From Stromatinia cepivora (taxonomy: Eukaryota > Ascomycota > Leotiomycetes > Helotiales > Sclerotiniaceae): a DNA stretch of 64,000 bases. Under the pieces are notes generated by a model. That model did no database searches. It saw only the letters and a program-made list of their open reading frames with translations, and was not told the origin of the DNA. Below, one piece after another: positions 1-10,553 of this stretch. The stretch lies in NCBI GenBank assembly GCA_014898415.1, contig RCTD01000011.1:992001-1056000 (forward strand), in the 5' to 3' direction. Position numbers and translations under genes: made by a program. Position 1 is the stretch's first letter; each line of letters starts with the position of its first letter.

Positions 1-1527
1 GACACCTTGTTATGTTGAAGCTCGAAGAAAGTTGAAAGAAAAAAAACAAGCAAGAATTTTGGTAGAAAAGTGCTAGATTGCAACTTTCCTATACACAACA
101 AGATTCATACTTGAACTTTGCCTCGACTGTCCATAGCTGTCACTTTCTACGAGGAAAAAAGAAAGAAACTACATGCACATTCACCCCCCTCAATCTTCGT
201 CTCGACAATTACGAAGATCATTCTTTTCTGAATAGAATTAGAGGACGACATCATCGTCTAATCATTCAATTCAGCATCGAAATCAACCTCCTACTCAACC
301 ATCCCCCCTCCTCACAACTTCACTCCAATCAATTCTCGACTTAAACTCTTCCTCATCTCCGACACCCTTCAGAACAAATCCAATCCAAAAAAAAAATTGT
401 GTTATTTCTGCCAGAAAGTTTCGGATTTTTTCTCAATCAATTCTTCAATCTACAATACCTCGAATTATTTTATTCTTTGTATTGTTTGGTTGAAGTAATA
501 ATTTTCCATAATCTTCAAGTGGCACCTCTTTCCATTGCCAATCTCAATCTCAATCTCATCAACTCTTTTATAAGAAAGGAGTTTAAGATTTGACTCCACA
601 ATTGAAAGCCAAGATACTCGACAATTCAAGGTGAGCATTGAACCTAACCCCCCCCCCCCACCTTTATGCAATATATCCATATCCCAAGATTCATTCAATT
701 AAACAAGCAAAATTCTTCATGAAGGGCATTGACTAACATATAACTCTTGGTTCCCCTTACTTAGTTAGCATTTTACATGCCAACGGTCGCGCATCTCACC
801 TTGAACATTCTTCCACAAAAGCTCTACGTTCCTCCTGTACCTGATAACTCGGCACGCAACTACACCAAACATCTAAGCAAGATCAAGATAGTCAAAGATC
901 GGAGACGTTTACTCGTTCATCCTATCTTAACTTATCCGGAGAATATCTTAAACATTTCTACCGCATCATCCTCTCATTGTCTTCCACCTAAGAGGGATCT
1001 ACCTTGGTGAGTCGAATCCTGACTTGCTTCCAAATTTACACTTCAAATCTCCCCCTCTCCCTCCCACATCAATTGTCAGCTTCATACGTTCTTGGGTGAC
1101 CAAAAAAGCATTCCCCTTCTCCACCTTTACATGATTGCAGCATCTCCCTTTTCTCCATCTACTCCAATTCCGGCTGAAAATCTCGCTAATCCCATAATTC
1201 ACCAGATTTTTCTCCGGTATCTTATAAAGTGATATTCACCTGCCACCTCATCAATATCAGCTTTGAAGGGTTCAGCTTTTTACATTTTTTTGCCATCTTT
1301 TTTTGGCCATTGTCGTTCATTTTCGTATTATAGTTCCACCCCACACTCTCTAATAATAATTTATCGTTCTATCGAACTATACAGCACATTCCTTTATAAC
1401 CAACAATACAGCAATCCAGTGTCGATATCGAAAGCCACTGTCAGGTCGAAGCTCCCGGAGAACTTGACGTCCATTCCTTCCCTACAACCAAACACCACAA
1501 TAACCACAACTCCAAATCACCTTCAAG
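1..1527 (+). promoter_or_regulatory. Long upstream region/leader of the G1 cyclin gene, probably with 5'UTR introns
   Basis: No convincing protein gene is seen. The region is pyrimidine-rich and has two strong donor-like sequences on the plus strand, CAAG|GTGAGC with GT at 631 and TTG|GTGAGT with GT at 1007. Plausible acceptors follow near 765 (TTACTTAG) and at 1260 (ATATCAG). This is the pattern of a long spliced 5' untranslated leader for the cyclin that starts at 1528. A short C homopolymer lies near 648-660. Short upstream ATGs exist, but none opens a frame that looks coding. The leader and intron calls are inference; transcript data would decide. Confidence 0.4.
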
Positions 1528-2805
1528 ATGTCGTACAGTCAGCCTTGTGACACGTTCTTCGTGGAAGATAATACTTTCCAACAACAACCACAACAGCAGC
1601 AACCTCGACCAAACACTCAAGAATATATCAAGATGATGGGTCGAAGGAGGCAAGAAGCGATGGCCAATGAATTATCTAGACAAGCTTGTGATGCTTACAT
1701 GGATGATATTATTGATCACATGGCATCGATGGAGGTCAATTATTCTGCGTTATACTGATTTCATGTGACCTTGTGCTAATATCCCCCATAGGATACGACT
1801 ATGCCAGACGTTGCCTCGATAGAAATTCAACAAGAGATTCAATGGTTCATGCGACCTTATCTCATCGACTTCCTTATCGAGGCTCATTCTGCCTTTCAAC
1901 TTCTTCCAGAAACACTTCACCTCGCCGTTAACCTTCTTGACAGATACTGCTCGCGTCGTGTTGTCTACAAAAGACATTATCAATTGGTTGGATGTGCTGC
2001 ACTTCTCATTGCCGCCAAATATGGAGACAAGAAGGAGCGAGTTCCCATGATTCGAGAATTAAAGTCAATGTGCTGCTCGTTATACGACGAGGAGATGTTC
2101 ACTCAGATGGAATGGCACGTCTTGAACACCTTGGAGTGGATGATTGGTCATCCTACTGTTGATAGCTGGCTTCAATTGGCCTTGTTGGAAGGACCTGAGT
2201 ATGAAGATATGACCGTCGAGCACATGTCATGGTACATCTGTGAAATGGCTTTATACCACAAAGAATTTGTCTCAGTCAAACCTTCAGCAATGGCCCGTGC
2301 ATCTCTGGCACTTTCGAGAGATATCCTTGGATGCCCCGAGATGGATACCTATGGACAGGTTGATTCGGATTTGATGTTAAGTCTTTCTCGACAACTTAAC
2401 CAACCATCCTCGGTCCTCGCAAGAAAATATGCTGCCCCACACCTCTCTAGAGTCTCCGAAGTGCTTCGACGATTCCTTCTCCAACAAGCAGCTATGAGTC
2501 AATGTCATGTCACTCCTCCGACTCCCCCCGCTGAACCAGCCGCTATCCAGAAGCCAATGCAACAACATGATGTGTACAGCACACCGCAAAAGGTATATGG
2601 ACAACATGTTGTCAATGGTTACCTCACACCGCCAATTACCCCCGAAGGAGAATATTTTGGTCAAGGGAATGGAAATGAAGTCAAACCTTATCAATCTTCA
2701 GCACCCAGATGTCCGATCACACCAACTCCTCAAGCTCAGATGCAATATAGTCAACAACAACAATATCAGCAACAGCCATATCAACAAGACATCGTCATGC
2801 AGTAA
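1528..2805 (+). CDS. cln1: G1/S-type cyclin (Cln family)
   Basis: This is a two-exon gene (1528-1734 and 1792-2805). The 57-bp intron has a GTCAAT donor and CATAG acceptor; splicing is in phase and gives 406 aa. The N-terminus is Gln-rich (residues about 19-25). The cyclin box starts near residue 75, with MRPYLIDFLIEAH (89-101) matching the canonical cyclin N-domain helix, followed by LLDRYCSRR and LVGCAALLIAAKYG; a C-terminal cyclin fold follows. The tail is Pro/Thr/Gln-rich with LTPPITPEGE, a likely CDK or degradation-signal region. Cyclins of this family activate the Cdc28/Cdk1 kinase at Start. The start was chosen because it precedes the box in frame and follows a CAAG context. Filamentous ascomycetes usually have one CLN-type G1 cyclin, so the symbol is a family-level assignment. 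Confidence 0.88.
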
Positions 2806-4192
2806 CTGAGAACTCCCCGGGGTTGTTCGAATCATCCTCGTCCTTGCGTCATCTACGCCTTGATCTCGGAAATCATACCACACGACAACCTCACATGTAC
2901 CACAATTTGTATTGATTGTGCCGAACTCGTCGGTTATTTCATGGGCATTCGGTCACAAGCCCAATTCTACGGAATTCATCGTTTCTCTGTTCGGCATCAG
3001 CGCGTTTCATCGACCTATTTTTTCCATCGAAAAATATCTGGCATTAGCGAATCGTCGGTTTTTATTTTCTCTTCAAAACAATCATCTTGTCGTTCTAGCG
3101 TTTTTTTTATTTACAACACACAATTACAACATACACACACACCGCTCTTCAGCAATCCAACTTTTCCTTCTTTCCTTTGTTTCTTTTCGGGGCGCAATCT
3201 ACCTTTTGATAGTCATTAAAGAGGAAGAAAATGTGACTGGAGAAGGAAAAAAAATAGGAAGGAAATGGAGTTGGCTTTCTGGGCGTGGATATTTTCTTTG
3301 TTTCTGCAGGAAGTTTTTAGTTCTCTTCATACCCTTCTTGCACATTAAATTCGGATCAAATCGCGTCACAATCAATCAAAATTTGGGGCACGAGAGAGAT
3401 ATTGAATGCATTCATTACTTGCATGCATTCTTTCTTATCTGGAGGATGTTTTGCTTCAGTAATGGGTGGATGTGGGTGGATTGATATGGGGATCTATGAT
3501 GATGGAAGGATGGGAGATTCTTCCATCATAACTTAATAGAGATTGATTGATGGTGAATTTGGTGGAGGAACTTTATTTTCGGGGTGGTTTTGTTTGGTAG
3601 GATAGGTGGCATGGTTGGATGGAGATACCCAAGATCAAATCAGAATAAGAATGGCTTGCGTGCTTTCCGCAATAGTTATGGAGATTATTACTTGATATCC
3701 AAGAATTGGTGGATGTGGTGAACGGAGGAAGGGAGTGAAGGGAGTGAAGTGCATTGGGGATTGTTAGCATGGATGCATAGGTGGATGGATGGGTATTAAA
3801 TAAAATGGATAATAAGATACCTACCTGATCATCATTATGTTGTTCCGTCTGGTTTGATTGTATATTGTTTTGCTTGTGAGCGGTGATGAAGATGAGAGGG
3901 ATTTCAAACTTCGTGACATATGACTCTGTAATCACCAGTAATAATGACTCGAACAGTTTCCTTCATGTAAGTGTCGAAGTTAATAATAACTTAATTAATG
4001 ATCAAGCAGACTTAATCTCTACTCGTTCAACTCCACGCATTTAAGATATGGGCATTCATTTATTTATTCATCAGATCGCTTTTGTATTGGAGAAATTGAT
4101 TTCATTTTGCCTTGTTTTATCTCATATCATCTCGTATCATATCATATCATATCTCCGCTCATTCACTTTTATATATATTCGTTTTTATAGTA

Positions 4193-4239
4193 GGTTGGTT
4201 GGTTGGTTGGTTGGTTGGTTGGTTGGTTGGTTGGTTGGT
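4193..4239 (+). repeat. GGTT tetranucleotide microsatellite
   Basis: The sequence is an uninterrupted run of GGTT units (about 11.5 copies), followed by a degenerate G-rich purine tract to about 4320. It is not inside a gene. Confidence 0.95.
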
Positions 4240-4975
4240 AGGTAGAAGGGGTTTTGGAAAGTGGAATGGGGAGGGGAAGGGGAAAGGGAGGGGGATGGGG
4301 AAATGGGGGTGGGGGATTGGGACTTAAAGATTAGGAATTGAGAATAGATAGGTAGATGAGTAGAAGAATAGAAAGGTAAAAGAAGGATGGATTGGTAGAT
4401 TATAGATTAGATTAGATTAGATTAAGATAATTAGATAGTTGAGGGAGTGTGGATTGGTGGGTAGTTTGGTAGATGTGATAGGTTGTGGGTGATAGGTAGC
4501 TTGGTAGGTGTGATGGTGATTGAGGTTTGGAGTGATGATGAGGATGATGCTTTTGGGGGGTAAAACTTGAAGGGGATGATGATGATATAATGATGATACC
4601 TTTTGGGGGCAAAACTTGAAAGGGATTGTAATATAATCAATAGAAAATGGGTTACGAGAAATGAGAAATGAGAAATGAAGTCAAAAAAAAAGCTTAATTC
4701 GAGTGGAAATATTGGGGAGAGAAGGGAGGAGGGGAGGGTGTGTAGTTAGTTATGTGGTTTATATTTACAAGTAGATTGTCGGCGGCGTGGTTCGTTCATC
4801 CATTTACTTGTTTGCTTGTTTACTTGTTATGATTTTGAGAGTGGGAATCTGTATTGTGTGGAGATTTTGATTTTTGGTTTTTTATTTTGATATTTCGTAC
4901 TTGATATTTAGTATATGATACTTAAATACAAATTATACATAATAACCTTTCTATTAAAAAAACCCTAATAAATAA

Positions 4976-5115
4976 AATATAATATAATATAATATAATAT
5001 AATATAATATAATATAATATAATATAATATAATATAATATAATATAATATAATATAATATAATATAATATAATATAATATAATATAATATAATATAATAT
5101 AATATAATATAATAT
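4976..5115 (+). repeat. AATAT pentanucleotide microsatellite, 28 perfect copies
   Basis: Twenty-eight perfect AATAT units run without interruption over 140 bp, flanked by AT-rich unique DNA. The absence of any variant unit implies recent expansion or ongoing slippage. Copy number in an assembly is uncertain for arrays of this kind. Confidence 0.95.
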
Positions 5116-6503
5116 ATTATATAGTTTCTCTATAAAAAATAAATTATTCAGATGATATGAGATTTCAATTATTTCTATTTAAAGTTTATAGCTTGGAAAT
5201 ATTAAATTTTTTGGAATGTTGTTTTAGACGAATATTATTAGGGAAATGGGAAAGATATTTGGGTTTTGTTTTGTGGGATGAGATGAGGAGATGGGATGAG
5301 ATTGTATATAATGAATTTATTGTGTGGTTTAATGGGATGGATGGGATGGGATGTGATGAAATGAGAATATAGATATCGATATAAATTTGATAGGTATTGC
5401 GAAAACTATACCAATATTAATTTGAATTGGAAAGTTGGGAAATTTATTACGGAGGTCAAGATTTTATAGGTGGTTGTTGGAATTGGAGATTTGAGTAAAT
5501 AGTTTTGGGACGGATGAGGTGAATAGAATGAATTGGAGGGTATTCGTGTAAGGTTCTTGGTTTAGGGTTAGGGCTATGATTAATTTTGTCCTTTAGGCCT
5601 GTGGGAATAGAGACCTGGGAGTGGAAAGATGAACGTATTGGATGAAGTTAGAGATATTTAGGTTTTCATTTTATATTCTTATATTCTTACATACTGTATA
5701 TAAGATTACTAGAAATTAGACACCAGAGCACCTAGTATGAAAATGAATGCTAGATGTATGAAGAGAGGTAGTGTAGTTTGACTCCGAGCAATGGCATATG
5801 AAAGCTAGGAAGTCTCCGAGATATATTATATAGCTAGTTAGTAGTAGCAATCAAATATTCAATACCTCTCTTCTCTTATATCTGTATTAAATTACAAATT
5901 ATATGTATTAAAGAGCTCGAGTCATCAGGTAATTAGCAACAAATCTTCGCTTATTAGTCTTTTCGATAGCTATAGCCGAAGAGCTAGATGGGACAGAGTT
6001 TTGTTCTGTTGAGATATAGAGAGAAAATTACACTCGACTTCTTCTCTTTGCTCATAGAGTTATGGAGGATTAAGATGGATTCAAGTTTTATTATATCTTC
6101 ACAACTTGTATCCTATGGTACAGTACTAGTCAACTTATATTACCCCACAACCTAATTTCAGTTTTTTTATATATTCAACATCTACCTTTCAACTTAATTA
6201 TAAAATCAATCATTAATTATTATAATCTAAAATTTGAATATATTGAAGTTCTATATCTATACTATTCTCCAAAAAAAATTCAAATCCTTATCACTCCACA
6301 ATTAATCAATATTTTGTATACCAGTCCCTTACCACAATACAAGCCTCAATTCTATTAAGTATACTCGCTCTTAATTTATCGAATAATTCTTGATCTAATA
6401 TATCCCAAATTGCTTATAAATAATTCTCTAACCTTTATTTAGTATATTCCGATTCATTTTTATCGATTACAATATCAAGAAACATCTTATATAACCTCAT
6501 TTT

Positions 6504-6653
6504 TGTCACGAGATACACGTGATCGCGTCCGATCGGGCTAGTACAGTACTAAGCTCTGAGTCGATCATATATATAGCTTTGTAGTACATTCTCTTTAGCT
6601 TTGTAGTTTTTAATTCTAAGGTTGATCTCTAAATGCTTATTGGGTTCGTTATA
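6504..6653 (+). repeat. 5' LTR of element copy 1
   Basis: The LTR is 150 bp and matches the LTRs at 8030, 21480 and 23006 along its whole length. Differences are nearly all transitions. It contains a TATATATAG box about 70-80 bp in, which could be the element's promoter. Confidence 0.9.
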
Positions 6654-6820
6654 TTATTAAAAGCTTTTCTAGATAAGAAATAGAATAATATCTGTATATA
6701 TTTATATATACTCCGTTTGCTTTTGTTTAGATATATTGTTTATATTTTTTTGTTTGTATATGGATCTTTTTGATATTATTCGAAAATATTGTTTTTTTTC
6801 TTACTTTTAATTTCTAAATT

Positions 6821-7990
6821 ATGGATTATGATTCGATAAACCTTGTGATTATAGAATTTCGTGGTGAAATGATTCGTCAATGGGATGAAATCTCGTTTCT
6901 ATGTTTTCTGATTCTCGAATATATTTCTGTTGCTTATATTCCTTTTCGTCTGAAACCTTTTTTTCCTGATTCTGAAAAGTTCAGTGGTAGCTCTCAAAAG
7001 TTCGATATCTGGTTTTCTTTGATTCGAGTGAAATTACAAATAGATGATATTGCGATCGGCAATTCTATAGTTCAATTTTATTATGTTTATTTCAATCTCG
7101 AATTTTATATATAAGTTATAATACTATTTTAGCTTTCTTCTTTTGATCAAAACGTTCCTTTAGATTATATGATGATTCTGGATCAATTTATATATATTTA
7201 CAACAATCCGAATAAAGTTCAAGAAGCCGAAGACAAGTTATTCATTTTCAAATAAGGAATCGATTTTTTATATACTTATATTACAAAATTCGAAAGGACT
7301 CTTTACAAAACCAAAGGTCAGAATTGATCCGATTCGAATAAAATCTTAATCTTTTGTAATGGACTCAATGTTATTTTTAGAAATCGTTTTTTTCAATAGC
7401 TTTTTTTTCTTTGCTTCTATTCCGACTTTGTTTAGGTTATACAACAATTAGCTGTTTGTACAGTGAATGGATTCCTTGTATTATTCTATTTTAGTGAATC
7501 TAGAGTCTTATATATATTGTAGAATCCATCTTACTTTCGGAACTACGATCCAATGGATGTTAGCAATCTTAATGTCATTGGTGTCTTTAGCCCTTTTGAT
7601 ACCCAATCGGACAAGCCCGATCATATTTTGATTCTACTTTGTGTATGAGTGCCCGAGTTTTCCTTTTCTGAAAGAATTCTTTTATATAAGCAAAATAAAT
7701 ATATATGATATGAAAGTATCTCTTATTGAATACAAGTCTGTCTGTTAGATCCGTATCAAGAAATTCGAAATCAATAAGAACCTGTTTTGGTTATTATATT
7801 GACTATTGAATTCGAAAACAACGATAATAAGGATCTAGGAGAGATAATCAATGGCTGATATTTTGAAGATCGCTTGAAGGAGGTATATGGTATGGTGGAT
7901 GTGTATTTGTTGATTATGATGCAATCTGTGTATTAGATATTTTTATTAAAAGAAGATTAATGATCATTTTGTATTTAAGTTATTCGTTTA
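6821..7990 (+). pseudogene. Gag relic of LTR element copy 1
   Basis: An ATG at 6821 opens 97 codons before a TAA. The same frame then continues to about 7.47 kb with further stops. Recognisable Gag features are the segment PDSEKFSGSSQKFDIWFSLI with the KLQIDD and FYYVYFNLE blocks (helical capsid-like region), then NPNKVQEAEDKL, and YITKFERTLYKTKGQN. These fit the retrotransposon Gag family, which forms the particle shell. No zinc-knuckle array and no pol domain was seen. Stops are at codons where a transition explains the change, as expected for RIP. Confidence 0.7.
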
Positions 7991-8029
7991 AAATGAGTTC
8001 GAGGCGAACTCTTTAGAAAAGGGGGGTAG

Positions 8030-8179
8030 TATTACGAGATATATGTGATTATGTCCGATCGGGCTAGTACAGTATTAAGCTTCGAGTTGATCATATATAT
8101 AGCTTTGTAGTACATTCTTTTTAGCTTTGTAGCTTTTAATTCTAAGATTGATCTCTAAACGCTCGTTGGGTTCGTCACA
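8030..8179 (+). repeat. 3' LTR of element copy 1
   Basis: The LTR is 150 bp, directly after a G-rich polypurine tract, ends in CACA, and is followed by the ATTTT target duplicate. Its first dinucleotide is TA instead of TG, a G-to-A change. Confidence 0.9.
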
Positions 8180-8184
8180 ATTTT

Positions 8185-9087
8185 TAAAATTTACCAAATA
8201 TATTCAATAGAATTGAAATCAAGAGAATAAAAAGGTCAATCCTTCAATATTGGGATCCCTTTCTTTTAAAACCAATCCTATACTTTATAGATACAATAAA
8301 TAAAAACATTATCCTATATAAATTCATACTCTGGACCCAATCTTTCAAAAGCAAAACCTACCTCAGTATTGAGGATTTCGAAATATGAATTGATATTATA
8401 CCCATATTTTTTACTTTCAAAATCTTTATCCATTATATATAAATTACTTTTTCCAAGATTCTAAAAGCTTTTTTAAATCATAACCTTCATATTCTTATTC
8501 ATACCATATATTTGAACCATTCTAGATTCCTATTTTTAAACAAAAATACAAAAGCACCATTTTCCTCTTTTACCCCGTTTCTACTTTACAAAGTATTCGT
8601 TATTCCATACAATTAATCTCTATTTCTTCACTATCAACCCCTTATATACTAGATACTATGCAAGCCGTTTGAACGCATATACCTGGGTAAATTCCGGCCG
8701 CTTTTTACACTTCCAATTGATAATTCCATAGACCTTCAAAATCTTTTTAATAGTAGAGATACTACATTTAAGGCCTATAATTGTTTTTGTTTGTGTATAA
8801 ATTGATTTTGGATGTAATCGAACGTATCGAATTAGTATACATTCTTCTCTTTTTGTATAAGATCTAGTTCGAGAAATACAAGATAGATTTATTTCTTTAT
8901 TGTGTAATACATCTTGTTATAAAGTATAGCGAACAATTCGCACTTCGAGATTGAGGTCAATTGCGATATAATAAGGACTAGAGCCATTAAAAGCTTTACC
9001 AATAATTTTGCTATATAAATATGGAGTAAGATACTTAAAAGCTAGCTCCCTTTTAATATTCAAGGTTCTGAGAGTACATTGTGATGC
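8185..9087. other. AT-rich remainder of the Tc1 relic right of the LTR insertion
   Basis: This contains the N-terminal and central transposase relic on the minus strand. No independent gene was seen. Confidence 0.7.
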
Positions 9088-9354
9088 CATTGATGAATAA
9101 ATAATAAAGAGAGTTGAAATTCAATTCGCGAAATTTACGCGTTTTTAAGGTTTTGGGGTAATATAAGTGCACGGTTACTGTAGAGAGGAACTAACTAATC
9201 ACTTTTAATCATTCGAATTCATATTTTCATCATAAACACACCAGTAGTAGTTCCTACCGACCTACCGACCTAGCAACCCCTAATCCTCCCCCAAGCATCA
9301 GAAAAGCAATAATCCATACAATAATACCCGCTACAACCACTTACCTCACCCTAT

Positions 9355-9561
9355 TCACATAACCCTACACCTCCTCGCACTTCTCCCCCTCCTTCTTCTC
9401 CTCGCCACACACCTAGCACATCTCCTTCTAGCCTCCCGATCTACACGGTGATAGCGCGGACAGTTTTCAGGAATACAATGAGTGCGACGTTGATAAGAGC
9501 AACGACGGAGTCGTCTTTCGTAGTGGCGACAGTTGAAATCGAAGATTATGCTTTTACACAT
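9355..9561 (-). CDS. Small basic Cys/His-rich protein, possible
   Basis: A 68-codon frame starts MCKSIIFDFNCRHYERR and has C2, C11, H13, C21, further Cys residues near 29 and 34 in CPRYHR, and a CARC pair before a poly-Arg tail. The opening MC....F.CxH is reminiscent of small ascomycete proteins that begin MC-x(5-8)-CGH with later Cys pairs, usually unannotated and possibly zinc-binding. The ATG lies in a CAAAATG context. Nothing upstream or downstream supports it, and the opposite strand also has an open frame (9448-9648). It may be chance. No function is proposed. Confidence 0.35.
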   Translation of the reverse strand: MCKSIIFDFNCRHYERRLRRCSYQRRTHCIPENCPRYHRVDREARRRCARCVARRRRRGRSARRCRVM

Positions 9562-10553
9562 TTTGGCTGGTGGGGGTTAGATTTGTGGGGATTTGGGTTT
9601 GGGGTTTGGGTGCTGGGATTGCTGTTGGGATTGCTATTGAGATTGTGAATTGGTTTTGCGAATTTGTGTGTGTGTATGTTAGGTTGAAAAGGGTATGGAG
9701 AGAAGAGAAGGAGGCGGGGAGAGTAGGGGAATTTTGTTATGTGCGGGAGTGAATGGGTATTGTTTCAGCATGATTCTTGTTTCGAATTTCCGCTTCAGTT
9801 TTTGGTAAACATGGAGGATGGAGTGGAATAGAACAATGATAGAACAATTCTATTCTTCTCAATGTCTGCCTTGAGTGGAGAGACTTCCCTTTTCCGATGG
9901 AAAAATATAGAGGGTAGTCATCATTGGAGAGAAGAAGCTAGGAATAAGCGAACTGAAATCCAAGTAGTCTACCATCTATTTGCAGATTTTTAATGACTTG
10001 ATCTCTTTTTCTCTATAAATACGTATTACACACTCGCAGGAATTGAAGTAGCTTGAACTAGTGAATAGGCAATATGAAGGGCTATTTTTTGATACCAGGA
10101 GGTATGAGTGAAGATGGAGAAATGTAGATAAGTGTAGAGAAGTGAGAAACCACGGAGGAAAGGGCGGACAGCTTTGCTTCGTTTCTGGACAGTGTAATCA
10201 TGAAGGGAGAGTGCAAGAGCTTGCTGTGTTTGATTAGGAGTCATCACTAAAGCACTTGCTGATTTGTTGAAGGGAGAGTGAGTGCTTGCCTTGATACGAG
10301 TAAAAGGCCAAAGAGCAGAGGCTAGAGTAGGGACTATTCCATACTCCTTGTTTCACAGCATTGATAGGAAACCTCATCGTCACTCAGGTCTTGTACATTA
10401 ATATATCCTGATATAGGAAATCAACCGTTTCCATAACTTATAACTCCAAGCTTTAGACATCATAACAGAATAGACAACGACAATCCATACGAACACCTTC
10501 AACTAAACGCACACCGGGTATTCGCTTTCGTATCCAATTTAAATTTCCACTCC
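9562..10553. other. Intergenic region, nothing recognised
   Basis: Short open frames on both strands lack coding character. The GT-rich stretch at 9570-9690 is low-complexity. No RNA gene or repeat was recognised. Confidence 0.5.

Larger units (their letters stand above)
2806..6118. other. Gene-poor AT-rich intergenic region with simple repeats
   Basis: Beyond the cyclin 3' flank (a possible 3'UTR to about 3.5 kb) there is no frame with coding character. Open frames near 2912-3484 and 3573-3935 have no domain or codon pattern and are read as chance. The stretch holds a GGTT tetranucleotide array, short tandem motifs near 4390-4430, and a perfect AATAT array, listed separately. From about 5.1 kb the DNA becomes very AT-rich towards the transposon that follows. 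Confidence 0.6.
6504..8179 (+). mobile_element. Gag-only short LTR retroelement, copy 1 (1,676 bp), nested in the Tc1 relic
   Basis: Two 150-bp LTRs (6504-6653 and 8030-8179) bound a 1,376-bp interior. A 5-bp target duplication ATTTT is present at 6499-6503 and 8180-8184, so this is a complete insertion. The 5' LTR starts TGTCACG. Terminal TG and CA are altered to TA in places by transitions (the 3' LTR begins TATTACG and the 5' LTR ends TATA). A purine tract, GAAAAGGGGGG, immediately precedes the 3' LTR. The interior holds only a Gag-like reading frame, with no room or sign of protease, integrase or reverse transcriptase. It is therefore non-autonomous, comparable to the TR-GAG class known from plants. 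Confidence 0.9.
6306..9090 (-). pseudogene. Degenerate Tc1/mariner transposase, split by an LTR retroelement
   Basis: Read on the minus strand from ATG 9090, the frame begins MASQCTLRTLNIKRELAFKY, a plausible N-terminal DNA-binding start. Further on it shows a decayed catalytic block (a DN pair followed by a KERD-P-NIE stretch). The last part lies beyond the LTR insertion, with a WDILDQELFDKL segment, a RIEACI segment and a terminal TKY before a stop at 6306. These match the C-terminal layout of Tc1-family transposases, which are DDE/DDD enzymes that cut and paste the element. Many stops, mostly explainable as C-to-T or G-to-A changes, show it is dead. The insertion at 6504-8184 separates the last roughly 65 codons. 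Confidence 0.75.
6119..9182 (-). mobile_element. Tc1/mariner-type DNA transposon relic, interrupted by an LTR element
   Basis: Imperfect terminal inverted repeats begin TACAGTA at 6119 (plus) and at 9182 (minus strand), and share an inner CTTATATTACCCCA core. TA dinucleotides at both ends fit TA target duplication. Subtracting the 1,681 bp due to the nested LTR element (6504-8184) leaves about 1,383 bp, a normal Tc1/mariner size. The minus strand encodes a decayed transposase. Strong AT bias and many stop codons fit repeat-induced point mutation (RIP). Confidence 0.85.

Noticed and set aside
2912..3484. 190-codon open frame downstream of the cyclin
   Set aside because: Phe/Ile/Ser-rich composition from T-rich DNA, no domain, overlapping another open frame; more likely 3'UTR.
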